In this document: piece after piece, positions 25,612-33,368 of the stretch | Numbering within the stretch: the first letter of the stretch is position 1 | Layout: every line of letters starts with the position of its first letter | Assembly (NCBI GenBank): GCA_937899725.1 | Contig: CALCCA010000135.1 | Location: forward strand, 1-33,404 | Direction of reading: 5' to 3' | DNA: 33,404 nt | Origin: an uncultured Halomicronema sp. | GTDB lineage: Bacteria; Cyanobacteriota; Cyanobacteriia; Phormidesmidales; Phormidesmidaceae | The notes under the pieces: model-generated | What the model was told of the DNA's origin: nothing | What the model saw: only the letters and a program-made list of their open reading frames with translations | Databases searched by the model: none | Position numbers and translations under genes: made by a program

Positions 25612-27186
25612 TTAGGGGTCTGGTGCAGAAAGGAGCTTACCCGCAGTGCGATTTTCGGGTCGAAACGTGCTCTGAGCAACCCGTTGAATCGCCGCAGGGG
25701 TGACGGCTTCAATCTCCTCTAACTCGGTAAAGATGTTGCGCCAGGAACCCGTCTTAGCTTCATATTCTGCGAGTAAGGCAGCCATCCCAGAATTGGAATC
25801 TAACTGCCGTAATAGACCGGCTTGCGCTTGGGTCTTAACTCGATCTAGCTCCTCTGCTGATACCGGCTCAGTTTGCAACTGTTCAAGTTGTCGATGAATT
25901 TCTGCCGCAATTTGATCTGGTTCAACCGCAGGCGCAGTGATGCCATAGAGCACCAGCATATTGGGATATTTGTCTCCAGGGAAGCCACTGAATCCCCCCA
26001 CGTCCAGCGCAATCTGCTGGTCTTCTACCAGCTCTTTATAAAGACGCGCTGTCCGCCCTCTAATTAGAATGCTTTCAATCATGCCGTAAATGGCATGGTC
26101 AGGGTCGTTGATACTGGGGCGATGATAACCCTCTAAATACCAAGGCTGAGACGGCAATTCCAGCGTAAATTCTTTAGGGGTTTGCTGCGGCGGCTCTGTG
26201 ATCGTGACGTCAGCAGGCAAACTCTGAGAGGGAAATCGCCCAAAATAAGTGGCGGTCATTTGCTCTACTGTCTGAGCATCGACATCACCGACAATGACGC
26301 CGATCAAGTTGCTGGGACCATAGTAATCATCAAAAAAGCTTTTGACGGTATCACGGGTCGCGACATACAGATCTGACTGGTAACCAATCACGGGCCGCCG
26401 GTAAGGATGTTCATCAAAGGCTTCTTCTAAAAACACCTCAATAAACTGACCAATGGGAGAGTTATCTACCCGCATCCGTCGCTCTTCGAGAATCACCTCT
26501 TTTTCTTCGTAGAACTCTCGAAAGACCGGCTCTAGGAAGCGCTCAGACTCTAATGACATCCACAGTTCTAATTTGTTGGACGGGAGACTGTAAAAGTAGC
26601 GAGTCGCATCGGCCCCCGTCGTCGCATTCAGCCCGACCCCGCCTGCCTGTTCAATAATTTGGCCATATTTGTTTTGCTCAACATATTGAGCAGCTTCTTG
26701 ACGTAAGGTTTCTAGCTGCGATCGCAACGCCTCAGCGGTGGTCGTATCGCCCGCTGCCTCAGTAGCCAAAATCTCGGCAAACACGGCATCCATTTCGTCA
26801 ATCAGGGCCTGTTCCGCCAGATAGTCGGTAGTGCCAATGCGCTGCGTGCCCTTAAAGGCCAAGTGCTCTAAATAGTGGGCTATCCCCGTTGCACCATCGG
26901 CCTCATTCACAGCACCCACATCGGCATACAGCATAAACGACACCACGGGCGCTTGGGGCCGCTCTAGGACAATGAACTTCATGCCATTGTCGAGGGTAAA
27001 TTCGCTGATGTTGTCAGCCACCCCATCCAGATAAGGCTGAATAGAGCTAGCCACCGGCGTACCTTCGCGAGCGAACGCTGCCGTCGGCCAGGCCAGCAGA
27101 GTCGTCAGACTCAAGACCACAGCAGTTAGCAGGCTGAGACCGCTTTGCCAAGCTGTGCCACGGTGTAAATAACAGTTAGAAGTCAT
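25612..27186 (-). CDS. Exported M16 family zinc metallopeptidase, catalytically competent
   Basis: Zinc peptidase with the inverted motif HYLEH (His104, Glu107, His108) in GIAHYLEHLAFKG. The downstream glutamate motif is LWMSLESERFLEPVFREFYEEKEVILEERR. A helical insertion of about 50 residues (about 125-175) separates the two parts, making the spacing longer than in mitochondrial-type members. The N-terminus is a signal peptide (LLTAVVLSLTTLLAWPTAAFA, about 19-39), so it acts in periplasm or thylakoid lumen. ATG at 27186. The paralogous inactive gene follows on the same strand, suggesting a two-subunit peptidase for misfolded or transit peptides; the substrate is unknown. Confidence 0.93.
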   Translation of the reverse strand: MTSNCYLHRGTAWQSGLSLLTAVVLSLTTLLAWPTAAFAREGTPVASSIQPYLDGVADNISEFTLDNGMKFIVLERPQAPVVSFMLYADVGAVNEADGATGIAHYLEHLAFKGTQRIGTTDYLAEQALIDEMDAVFAEILATEAAGDTTTAEALRSQLETLRQEAAQYVEQNKYGQIIEQAGGVGLNATTGADATRYFYSLPSNKLELWMSLESERFLEPVFREFYEEKEVILEERRMRVDNSPIGQFIEVFLEEAFDEHPYRRPVIGYQSDLYVATRDTVKSFFDDYYGPSNLIGVIVGDVDAQTVEQMTATYFGRFPSQSLPADVTITEPPQQTPKEFTLELPSQPWYLEGYHRPSINDPDHAIYGMIESILIRGRTARLYKELVEDQQIALDVGGFSGFPGDKYPNMLVLYGITAPAVEPDQIAAEIHRQLEQLQTEPVSAEELDRVKTQAQAGLLRQLDSNSGMAALLAEYEAKTGSWRNIFTELEEIEAVTPAAIQRVAQSTFRPENRTAGKLLSAPDP

Positions 27187-27373
27187 TGCGATCGCCCGTC
27201 TTCATTACCTTAACTAACGAATTCAATCTAAATTAACGAAATTCAATCCGCCCAACCAGCCCAAAAGATATTCCTAGAGCGGAGCAAACCGCAGTCATCA
27301 CCCAATCAACGACGCGATTTCCTCCTGCCGTCTACGGAGTGCCCGCATGGCTGATTCCCTACAATTTGAGCAC

Positions 27374-27473
27374 ATAGATCCACTAAATGACTATTGTTGG
27401 GGCGATCTCGCTTGTTTTATCAAACATATAGATCGACTAACTGACTATTCCTCGCCTGTTTTATCAAACAAGC
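27374..27473. repeat. Duplicated ~54-bp block with twin palindromes TGTTTTATCAAACA
   Basis: Block 1 starts ATAGATCCACTAAATGACTA (27374) and block 2 starts ATAGATCGACTAACTGACTA (27428), offset by 54 bases; block 2 is about 10 bases shorter inside. Each ends in an identical 14-base near-palindrome, TGTTT-TATC-AAACA, at 27413-27426 and 27457-27470, 44 bases apart (about four helical turns). The outer ends, GCTTGTTT and AAACAAGC, are also inverted repeats. The block lies in the 582-base divergent region between the M16 gene and the mlaE-type gene. Twin spacing suggests a pair of regulator sites; this is inference. Confidence 0.7.
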
Positions 27474-27676
27474 AAGAACACCAGACCATGGCTAATCGAC
27501 CAAAATTCCGAGTGATCGGCAAGCGTCAGCTGAATCTCGAGAATCATAGCGAGTGCATCAGGAGTTGCCAGACACCAGTAGAGGTCGGTCGGTGCAAGCA
27601 ACTCACGAATACCGTATTCGGGTTGCCGGTTCTGCCAACTGGGTGCTTTTCTCTCTCTAACGCCAAAGCATTTCTA

Positions 27677-27682
27677 TATAAT
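27677..27682 (+). promoter_or_regulatory. Candidate -10 box for the mlaE-type permease
   Basis: A perfect TATAAT lies 86 bases before the permease start codon, in CTATATAATGACG. No good -35 hexamer sits 16-18 bases upstream (TCTCTA), so if used it would depend on an activator or extended contacts. Confidence 0.45.
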
Positions 27683-27768
27683 GACGTTGAAACTTAAGCC
27701 TTAACGCTGATGCTAACGGCGCGATGCTTAAACGGTTTAGGCCCATGTTAATTTTCGAGAGGTGATCC

Positions 27769-28566
27769 TTGGCTCAGGCCGTAGAGTTCTCTAGCCTCAC
27801 ACAGTGGAGTCGCCGATTATTTGCGGCGGTAATGCTGACTGGGCAAGTGGTCATCCACTTGATTTCCCGCCCCATTCACCGGCGCAACACGCTCGACCAA
27901 ATGGTTGCGGTGGGGCCGGAGTCACTGGTCATTGCGCTGCTGACAGCCAGCTTCGTGGGCATGGTATTTACCATTCAAGTGACGAGAGAATTCATCAATT
28001 TTGGTGCGGGCACCGCTGTTGGCGGCGTGCTAGCCTTGACGCTCGTACGGGAGTTAGCGCCGGTGTTAACGGCAGTGGTGTTAGCCGGTCGCGTCGGCTC
28101 TGCCTTTGCTGCTGAAATCGGCACGATGAAGGTAACAGAGCAGATCGATGCGCTACAGATTTTAAAGACCGACCCGATCGATTATTTGGTGATTCCTCGG
28201 GTCGTGGCCTGTGCCCTCATGCTGCCGGTGTTAACGCTGCTATCTTTTATCACGGGCATGACTGGAGGGTTACTGGTCGCAACCACGCTGTATGGCATCT
28301 CTCAAACTGTTTTCATCGACTCAGCCCAGGGCTTTCTGTCAACCTGGGATCTAGTAGCAGCGGTGATCAAAGCTTTCGTATTCGGTATTTTAATTGCGGT
28401 GATTGGGTCTAGTTGGGGTTTAACGACATCGGGAGGAGCCAAAGGCGTCGGCCAATCGACAACAACAGCAGTGGTGACTGCATTATTGGCAATTTTTATT
28501 AGTAACTTTTTCCTATCTTGGCTCATGTTTCAGGGCACGGGCAGCGCTGTGGTTGGCGGCTTGTAG
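27769..28566 (+). CDS. mlaE: MlaE-type lipid ABC transporter permease (Ycf63-like)
   Basis: Inner-membrane permease of an MCE-type lipid transport system, homologous to E. coli MlaE and plant TGD1. Five to six hydrophobic helices span the 265 residues. Hallmarks are GPESLVIALLTASFVGMVFTIQVTREF, the coupling region RELAPVLTAVVLAGRVGSAFAAEIGTMKVTEQIDAL, and RVVACALMLPVLTLLS. The start is TTG at 27769 with GAGG at 27759-27762 and a six-base spacer. The ATPase and MCE substrate-binding partners are not in the window, so they must be elsewhere, as is common in cyanobacteria. DUF3119 and DUF3086 genes follow on the same strand. The symbol is given by homology. Confidence 0.92.
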   Translation: MAQAVEFSSLTQWSRRLFAAVMLTGQVVIHLISRPIHRRNTLDQMVAVGPESLVIALLTASFVGMVFTIQVTREFINFGAGTAVGGVLALTLVRELAPVLTAVVLAGRVGSAFAAEIGTMKVTEQIDALQILKTDPIDYLVIPRVVACALMLPVLTLLSFITGMTGGLLVATTLYGISQTVFIDSAQGFLSTWDLVAAVIKAFVFGILIAVIGSSWGLTTSGGAKGVGQSTTTAVVTALLAIFISNFFLSWLMFQGTGSAVVGGL

Positions 28567-28881
28567 GCAGCGATCGCCTTGATGGCGTTGCTCGAACTAG
28601 CGCCCCCGATCTCAACGGTTGAGCAGTGCCACACCCTCGCTAAAAGCTGTCTGCACCTAAAGAGAGTATCTAGGCGCAGCCCCCAATAAACGGGTCGTTG
28701 GAACCAGTCCATCACCGTGTGCCATCAGCAGTTTGCTTGCCTGACCGAGTCATTAATCAAGACAATCAGCATTTGACGATAGGACTCCTGTTAGCCCCAT
28801 GCAGTCAACCCTTTACAATGGGGGCAAGCAAAGCAGCCGCACCGGCAGCGAACTGAACGTTGTTCATTTACCGAGGCAATT
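28567..28881 (+). promoter_or_regulatory. 315-base intergenic region with candidate promoter for the DUF3119-DUF3086 genes
   Basis: No gene is seen. A -10-like TACAAT lies at 28814-28819, with TTAGCC (28791-28796) at 17-base spacing as a weak -35. About 60 bases separate it from the GTG start. A HIP1 octamer with surrounding dyad symmetry lies just after the permease stop codon, without a T-run. Confidence 0.35.
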
Positions 28882-29289
28882 GTGACCGCATCGCCAACGG
28901 CCCAATCAACTTCCTTGCAGCCTAGCTACAACATTGCCATTGTGCTGATCATCGGCGGCCTCGTCGGCGCCCTTTTAGCACTGCTAACGTGGGGACCTGT
29001 GCCCGCTGGTTTAGTGGGCAGCGTTTTGATCTTTGGCTTGTTTTTGCTCTATCAAACGACGACTCTACAGCTCATCTTTACAGCGACAGATTTAGATATC
29101 TATCGAGGGGATACGCGGATTCGCCGTTTTCCCTATGAGGAATGGGAAGTCTGGGATATTTTTTGGTCGCCCGTGCCGACCTTGTTCTATTTTCGAGAAG
29201 TCAACAGCATCCACTTTCTACCCATTTTGTTTAATCCGCAGGAGTTGCGATCGCAACTTGAACAGCATGTCCCGCTTCAGGCTAAGTAA
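28882..29289 (+). CDS. DUF3119 family membrane protein
   Basis: 135 residues, with two adjacent transmembrane helices (about 18-36 and 40-58: NIAIVLIIGGLVGALLALLTW and AGLVGSVLIFGLFLLYQ) followed by a small PH-like beta domain (LQLIFTATDLDIYRGDTRIRRFPYEEWEVWDIFW ... SIHFLPILFNPQELRSQLEQHV). This matches the cyanobacterial DUF3119 family, whose function is not known. The GTG start is supported by GAGG at 28873-28876 with a five-base gap. The gene lies between the lipid-transport permease and a DUF3086 gene. I recall this neighbourhood as typical of cyanobacteria, hinting at a link with membrane lipid handling (inference). Confidence 0.85.
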   Translation: MTASPTAQSTSLQPSYNIAIVLIIGGLVGALLALLTWGPVPAGLVGSVLIFGLFLLYQTTTLQLIFTATDLDIYRGDTRIRRFPYEEWEVWDIFWSPVPTLFYFREVNSIHFLPILFNPQELRSQLEQHVPLQAK

Positions 29290-29377
29290 TAAAGTTGCTC
29301 TGTTGCGATCGGACGTTAGTTTTTGCGCTGAACAAACTGATTTATCCTTGATATCGCCTGTCTGAGATTACTGACCT

Positions 29378-30364
29378 ATGCCTGCTGATGAATCGCCCTA
29401 TTCCAGTACGCCTGCCGGTGCCGCTAACACCCCTTTAAGTTCAACCACGGCTGCCAATGCCAACAGCAAAGAGAGCAAAGTGCAGGCTGATTTGGCTCGT
29501 ATGGTGCGGGAGGCCGCTAGCGACTTAGAACGCAAAAAGCGCTCTTTAGAACTCGAAATCGAAAAGTTAGAACGTCGCCGCGATCGCATCAATGCGGAAA
29601 TGAAAACGTCGTTTGCCGGCGCTTCTCAAGATCTCGCGGTGCGCGTTCAAAGTTTTAAGGAGTATTTAGTCGGCAGTTTGCAAGATTTGGCCACCTCCGC
29701 CGAACAGTTACAACTCGCCCCTACAGAAGCGCCCTCGGTTCGGCGCCATGCGGCGGCTCAGACGCCGCCATTACCGGAGCCAGAAGCGCCCGCCCAGTCA
29801 CCGACCCCAGCAGCGACCTCCCAGTACCTTCGAGACACAGAACGCATTCAAAGTCTGCTCGATCAGTATCGTCTGCGGCCTGACTACTACGGCCCCGTGT
29901 GGCAGTTGAGGCGCACCTTTGAACCGATTCATGCTGATCGGGTCGCCAATTGGTGTTTGGCTCAGGGCGGGCGGGGGGCGGTCAAAACTTTAAACAGCCG
30001 CCTGCAAAACGTCTTGGTCGCGTCAGCGGCAATCTCGCTGCTGCACACGATGCATGGCGATCGCCTGCGGGTTTTAGTGCTGGCAAATAGTCCTGAGCGG
30101 TTGGGTGATTGGCGTCGCGGCTTCCAAGATTGTTTAGGCGTTTCGCGGGGCGACTTTGGCACCCGCAGCGGCATTATGCTGTTTGAATCATCAGAACCGA
30201 TGGCCCAACGTGCCGAACGTTTATTGGAAAACAACTACCTGCCGCTGATCATCATCGATGAATCGGAAGGCAAAATTGCCTTATCGATTTTGCAGTTCCC
30301 GCTGTGGCTGGCGATCGCCCCTGACCCAGCTAATCCAACCTCTGAGTACTACGAGTTTGCGTGA
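29378..30364 (+). CDS. DUF3086 family protein
   Basis: A 328-residue soluble protein of unknown function. Residues 1-35 are disordered and Ser/Ala-rich. Residues about 45-80 form a charged coiled coil (REAASDLERKKRSLELEIEKLERRRDRINAEM), then comes a Pro/Ala-rich linker (about 115-150). The conserved C-terminal domain starts at YLRDTERIQSLLDQYRLRPDYYGPVWQLRRTFEPIHADRV and contains LRVLVLANSPERLGDWRRGFQDCLG and LPLIIIDESEGKIALSILQFPLWLAIAPDP. It follows the DUF3119 gene by 88 bases and is probably cotranscribed. The C-terminal half looks like an alpha/beta fold without recognisable catalytic residues. Confidence 0.87.
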   Translation: MPADESPYSSTPAGAANTPLSSTTAANANSKESKVQADLARMVREAASDLERKKRSLELEIEKLERRRDRINAEMKTSFAGASQDLAVRVQSFKEYLVGSLQDLATSAEQLQLAPTEAPSVRRHAAAQTPPLPEPEAPAQSPTPAATSQYLRDTERIQSLLDQYRLRPDYYGPVWQLRRTFEPIHADRVANWCLAQGGRGAVKTLNSRLQNVLVASAAISLLHTMHGDRLRVLVLANSPERLGDWRRGFQDCLGVSRGDFGTRSGIMLFESSEPMAQRAERLLENNYLPLIIIDESEGKIALSILQFPLWLAIAPDPANPTSEYYEFA

Positions 30365-30403
30365 CCACCAGTGTTTTCAGGCTAGGCCAGCAGTTCACAC
30401 CCG

Positions 30404-30883
30404 TCAGCGATCGCGGCGGGCTCGCTGGTCTCGCCGATATTGACGATATTCTCGGTGTTCAACATAGCGTTTTAACTGCCGCGCCATGCGCCGCATGCCT
30501 TGCTTCTCATCTTGGCGAATAAAGGGCAAAAAGATATTCGACAACGTTCCCCTAAACCTTTCTTGATGGGTGTAAAGGGTACGCGTGGGACTTAGGTCTT
30601 GTATTTCAAAAGAGTGTTCGCTCTTAAACCCTGGCATTTTAGCCACCCAACGCAGACAAACATGAGGCTGCACTAGCGTAATCAGCGGTTCGAAGTCGGT
30701 CGACTCATCATCTTCTAAGCGGCGAATTGACAAAAAAATCTCACGACCCTGATGAATGGCTAAAGCGGGATCGCCATCAAACAAAAAAGTGTTCCAACGC
30801 CGCCACTCGTCTTTGCGCATCAGCGCCTCCCAAATGAGTGAGCGTGGGGCATTAATTTCAATCTCAGTACGGAGTGTGGGCAT
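30404..30883 (-). CDS. SRPBCC (START-like) family protein
   Basis: 159 residues with the helix-grip pattern of the SRPBCC / polyketide-cyclase superfamily: the opening strand and helix TEIEINAPRSLIWEALMRKDEWRRWNTFLFDGD, central strands (LITLVQPHVCLRWVAKMP, KSEHSFEIQDLSPTRTLYTHQERFRG) and a long C-terminal helix (QDEKQGMRRMARQLKRYVEHR) ending in a strongly basic tail (REYRQYRRDQRARRDR). Such proteins bind hydrophobic ligands in a deep cavity; the ligand is unknown. ATG at 30883 has no clear ribosome site. It converges with the DUF3086 gene, with 39 bases between the stops, and is transcribed divergently from the malic enzyme gene. Confidence 0.87.
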   Translation of the reverse strand: MPTLRTEIEINAPRSLIWEALMRKDEWRRWNTFLFDGDPALAIHQGREIFLSIRRLEDDESTDFEPLITLVQPHVCLRWVAKMPGFKSEHSFEIQDLSPTRTLYTHQERFRGTLSNIFLPFIRQDEKQGMRRMARQLKRYVEHREYRQYRRDQRARRDR

Positions 30884-31245
30884 CGGATTAGCAGACGATC
30901 TTCCTTAATAGGCCGATAAAAGACATTGAGCCAGCTTTGGTTAGAGAGCAATGACCGGTGGGTTGACTCAGGTTCCCCATCGGAAACCTTTGCAGCCGCA
31001 GCCTTGATGTAAGAAGGGGAGAAAGGCTGATGCCCAGAAATTTTGTCGTCAACAGCAAGCTGCAGACCCAATACCGACTTTTCAACTCCCCATTCCGGGC
31101 TTTCCAACACGCAGGTCAGCATTCCTCTACTTTAGTCAGTCTCATCAGTTTCCTCATCCCAAATCGACATACCATTCTCTTACAGTTTGCCTTGCCGCCG
31201 GCACGCCCTACCAATCTGCCCCCTCGCTCTATCACAGGAAATTTC

Positions 31246-32637
31246 ATGGTTCAACTCACGCCTAACGCTAGCTACGGTCTGACCCTCCGCCTCAAACTAC
31301 CCAACCAGACCGGTATGCTAGCTCAAGTGACCCAAGCGATCGCCGCCGCTGGGGGCAACCTCGAAGATATCCGCCTGCTAGAACGGACGCGTCAATTCGT
31401 GGTTCGAGAAATCACAGTGGATGCGGCCAGCAGTAACCAAGCCGACAACATTGTGGCTAGCGTCGAGAATCTGGATCAAATGCAGGTGCTGCAGGCCGAC
31501 GATCGCACGTTTAAGCTCCATGAAGGCGGCAAAATTGAGATCACCAGCCGCGTTGCCGTCCGCAATCAAGATGATCTAGCGATGGCCTACACGCCTGGGG
31601 TCGGACGCGTCTGTCAGGCGATCGCGGCGGCACCGGAGCGGGTATATGACCTCACCGTAAAACAAAACATGGTGGCGATCGTCACCGACGGGAGTGCCGT
31701 GCTGGGATTGGGTAATTTGGGGCCAGAAGGTGCCCTCCCCGTGATGGAAGGCAAAGCACTGTTGTTCAAAGAATTTGCGGGCATTGATGCCTTTCCGGTA
31801 TGCCTGGCCACGCAGAATACCGACGAAATCATCGAAACCGTCAAGCGGATTGCCCCTGTCTTTGGCGGCATCAATTTGGAAGACATTAGCGCCCCCCGCT
31901 GTTTTGAGATTGAGACACGACTCAAACAAGAACTCGATATTCCCGTCTTCCATGATGATCAGCACGGTACCGCAATTGTGGTGCTGGCGGCGTTAACGAA
32001 CGCTCTCACACTCGTGGGCAAATCCTTTGCAGAAATTCGGATTGTGATCAATGGCGCGGGGGCCGCCGGCGTCGCGATCGCTCTGCTATTAAAACGGGCA
32101 GGCGCTCAGACCATTCTGATGTGTGACTCCAAGGGCATCATCACCCGCGATCGCACTGACTTGAATGCCCAAAAGCAGCAATTTGTCGTAACCGAGTCCG
32201 GCACGCTGGCTGACGCCATGCAGCAGGCCGATGTCTTTCTAGGCGTTAGCGCCCCGGGTGTCGTGTCAGTAGAGATGGTGAAATCGATGGCGGCTGATCC
32301 TATTGTGTTGGCAATGGCGAACCCGATCCCCGAAATTCAACCAGAGCTCGTGGCGGGCCTCGTCGCTGTCATGGCGACGGGCCGCAGTGACTATCCCAAC
32401 CAAATCAATAACGTTCTGGCTTTTCCAGGTATCCTGCGCGGCGCACTAGACTGTCGTGCCAAAGCCATGACGACCCTTATGTTCTTAGAAGCTGCCAGGG
32501 CGATCGCAGCCCTCGTTAGCCCAGACAAACTCAGCGCTGAGCACATTATTCCGTCAGTCTTTGATCCCCGCGTGGCGATCGCGGTCTCGACGGCTGTACA
32601 ACAAGCGGCCCGCCAAGAGGGCATCGCTCGTATTTGA
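31246..32637 (+). CDS. Malic enzyme with N-terminal ACT domain
   Basis: Oxidatively decarboxylates malate to pyruvate and CO2 with reduction of NAD(P)+. Residues about 8-85 are an ACT domain (YGLTLRLKLPNQTGMLAQVTQAIAAAGGNLEDIRLLE), suggesting allosteric control by a small ligand, probably an amino acid. The catalytic part has AYTPGVG (114-120, Tyr115), MEGKALLFK (Lys170), INLEDISAP (metal-binding Glu212/Asp213), HDDQHGTA (236-243) and the dinucleotide motif INGAGAAG (269-276). ATG at 31246 is chosen because AGGA at 31236-31239 is well spaced; the open frame to 31030 has no similarity or ribosome site. At 463 residues it is a small, bacterial-type enzyme. NAD versus NADP preference is not decided by sequence alone. 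Confidence 0.94.
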   Translation: MVQLTPNASYGLTLRLKLPNQTGMLAQVTQAIAAAGGNLEDIRLLERTRQFVVREITVDAASSNQADNIVASVENLDQMQVLQADDRTFKLHEGGKIEITSRVAVRNQDDLAMAYTPGVGRVCQAIAAAPERVYDLTVKQNMVAIVTDGSAVLGLGNLGPEGALPVMEGKALLFKEFAGIDAFPVCLATQNTDEIIETVKRIAPVFGGINLEDISAPRCFEIETRLKQELDIPVFHDDQHGTAIVVLAALTNALTLVGKSFAEIRIVINGAGAAGVAIALLLKRAGAQTILMCDSKGIITRDRTDLNAQKQQFVVTESGTLADAMQQADVFLGVSAPGVVSVEMVKSMAADPIVLAMANPIPEIQPELVAGLVAVMATGRSDYPNQINNVLAFPGILRGALDCRAKAMTTLMFLEAARAIAALVSPDKLSAEHIIPSVFDPRVAIAVSTAVQQAARQEGIARI

Positions 32638-32708
32638 TCTCCCTGGAATGGGAGTGTTGACGCCTCATCCCCCCGGTAAGATGAAGAAAACGGTTAGGAG
32701 CAGTCTGT

Positions 32709-33191
32709 ATGTTGGACGAGCAAGCTAAAAAGACGCTATTGCGGAAAATCCCCCATGGCCTCTACATCTGTGGCGTGCGCAATGGTGAAGAGCTCAATGG
32801 TTTTACCGCCAGTTGGGTCATGCAGGCATCGTTTCAGCCGCCGCTACTGGTGAACTGTGTGAAAAACGATTCCGGCTCCCACGAAATGGTGAAACAAAGT
32901 GGTGTCTTTACCCTGAGCTTCTTAGAAGCAGGTCAAAAAGACTTGGCCCAGAACTTTTTCAAACCCCAACGTCGGGTAGGCAACAAGTTTGAAGATATCG
33001 AGTTTTACGAAGCACCGGAAACCGGCTGCCCCGTCATTAAAGACACCCTGGGCTATGTAGAATGTCGGGTTGTTGGCAGCGTTGAACATGGCGACCATAC
33101 GGTTTTTGTCGGTGAAGTCGTCGGGGCCGCTGTGCATCGCGAGGGTGAGCCATTGCTGCTAGAAAGTACCGGCTGGAATTACGGTGGCTAA
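32709..33191 (+). CDS. Flavin reductase-like FMN-binding protein
   Basis: 160 residues of the flavin reductase-like split-barrel family. It opens with KIPHGLYICGVRNGEELNGFTASWVMQASFQPPLLVNCVKNDS, the family pattern for FMN phosphate binding (FTASWVMQAS) and the following strand. SHEMVKQSGVFTLSFLEAGQKDLAQNFF and GYVECRVVGSVEHGDHTVFVGEVVGAAV complete the barrel. In cyanobacteria this domain also occurs at the C-terminus of flavodiiron proteins; here it stands alone, so it may reduce or donate flavin to a partner. TTAGGAG ending at 32700 lies eight bases before ATG. It follows the malic enzyme by 71 bases on the same strand. Confidence 0.88.
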   Translation: MLDEQAKKTLLRKIPHGLYICGVRNGEELNGFTASWVMQASFQPPLLVNCVKNDSGSHEMVKQSGVFTLSFLEAGQKDLAQNFFKPQRRVGNKFEDIEFYEAPETGCPVIKDTLGYVECRVVGSVEHGDHTVFVGEVVGAAVHREGEPLLLESTGWNYGG

Positions 33192-33298
33192 GCGGCGGGT
33201 TCACTAAAGAGACCTGAAATCATACCAGCTTGCTAATTCCTTTAGCTTGAAAGCTTGGCTGTGAAGCATCAATCTTGAACCGCTCAAATACACGTAAC

Positions 33299-33334
33299 GA
33301 AACAGCGCCCCCTCCGAAGAGAGAGCGCTGTTTC
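33299..33334 (-). terminator. Perfect 10-bp hairpin, likely terminator of the gene entering from the right edge
   Basis: GAAACAGCGC (33299-33308) pairs perfectly with GCGCTGTTTC (33325-33334) around a 16-base loop. On the minus strand the stem ends in TTTC followed by GTTACG, so the T-tract is short and partly inside the stem. It begins 35 bases after the stop codon at 33369, where a terminator is expected. It could also act on the flavin reductase transcript from the other strand. Confidence 0.6.
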
Positions 33335-33368
33335 AAATCAAGCTCAGCAAGGCTGAACTGCTTCGAGA

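Noticed and set aside
27374-27473. CRISPR-like pair of repeats
   Set aside because: Only two copies, the blocks themselves are diverged, and there is no regular spacer array or cas gene.
27347-27697. 116-codon plus-strand open frame
   Set aside because: It covers the duplicated palindromic block, has no domain or hydrophobic pattern, and its peptide looks like chance translation. A candidate -10 box sits at its end.
31030-31245. 72-codon N-terminal extension of the malic enzyme
   Set aside because: No similarity and no ribosome site. The ATG at 31246 has a well-placed AGGA and directly begins the ACT domain.
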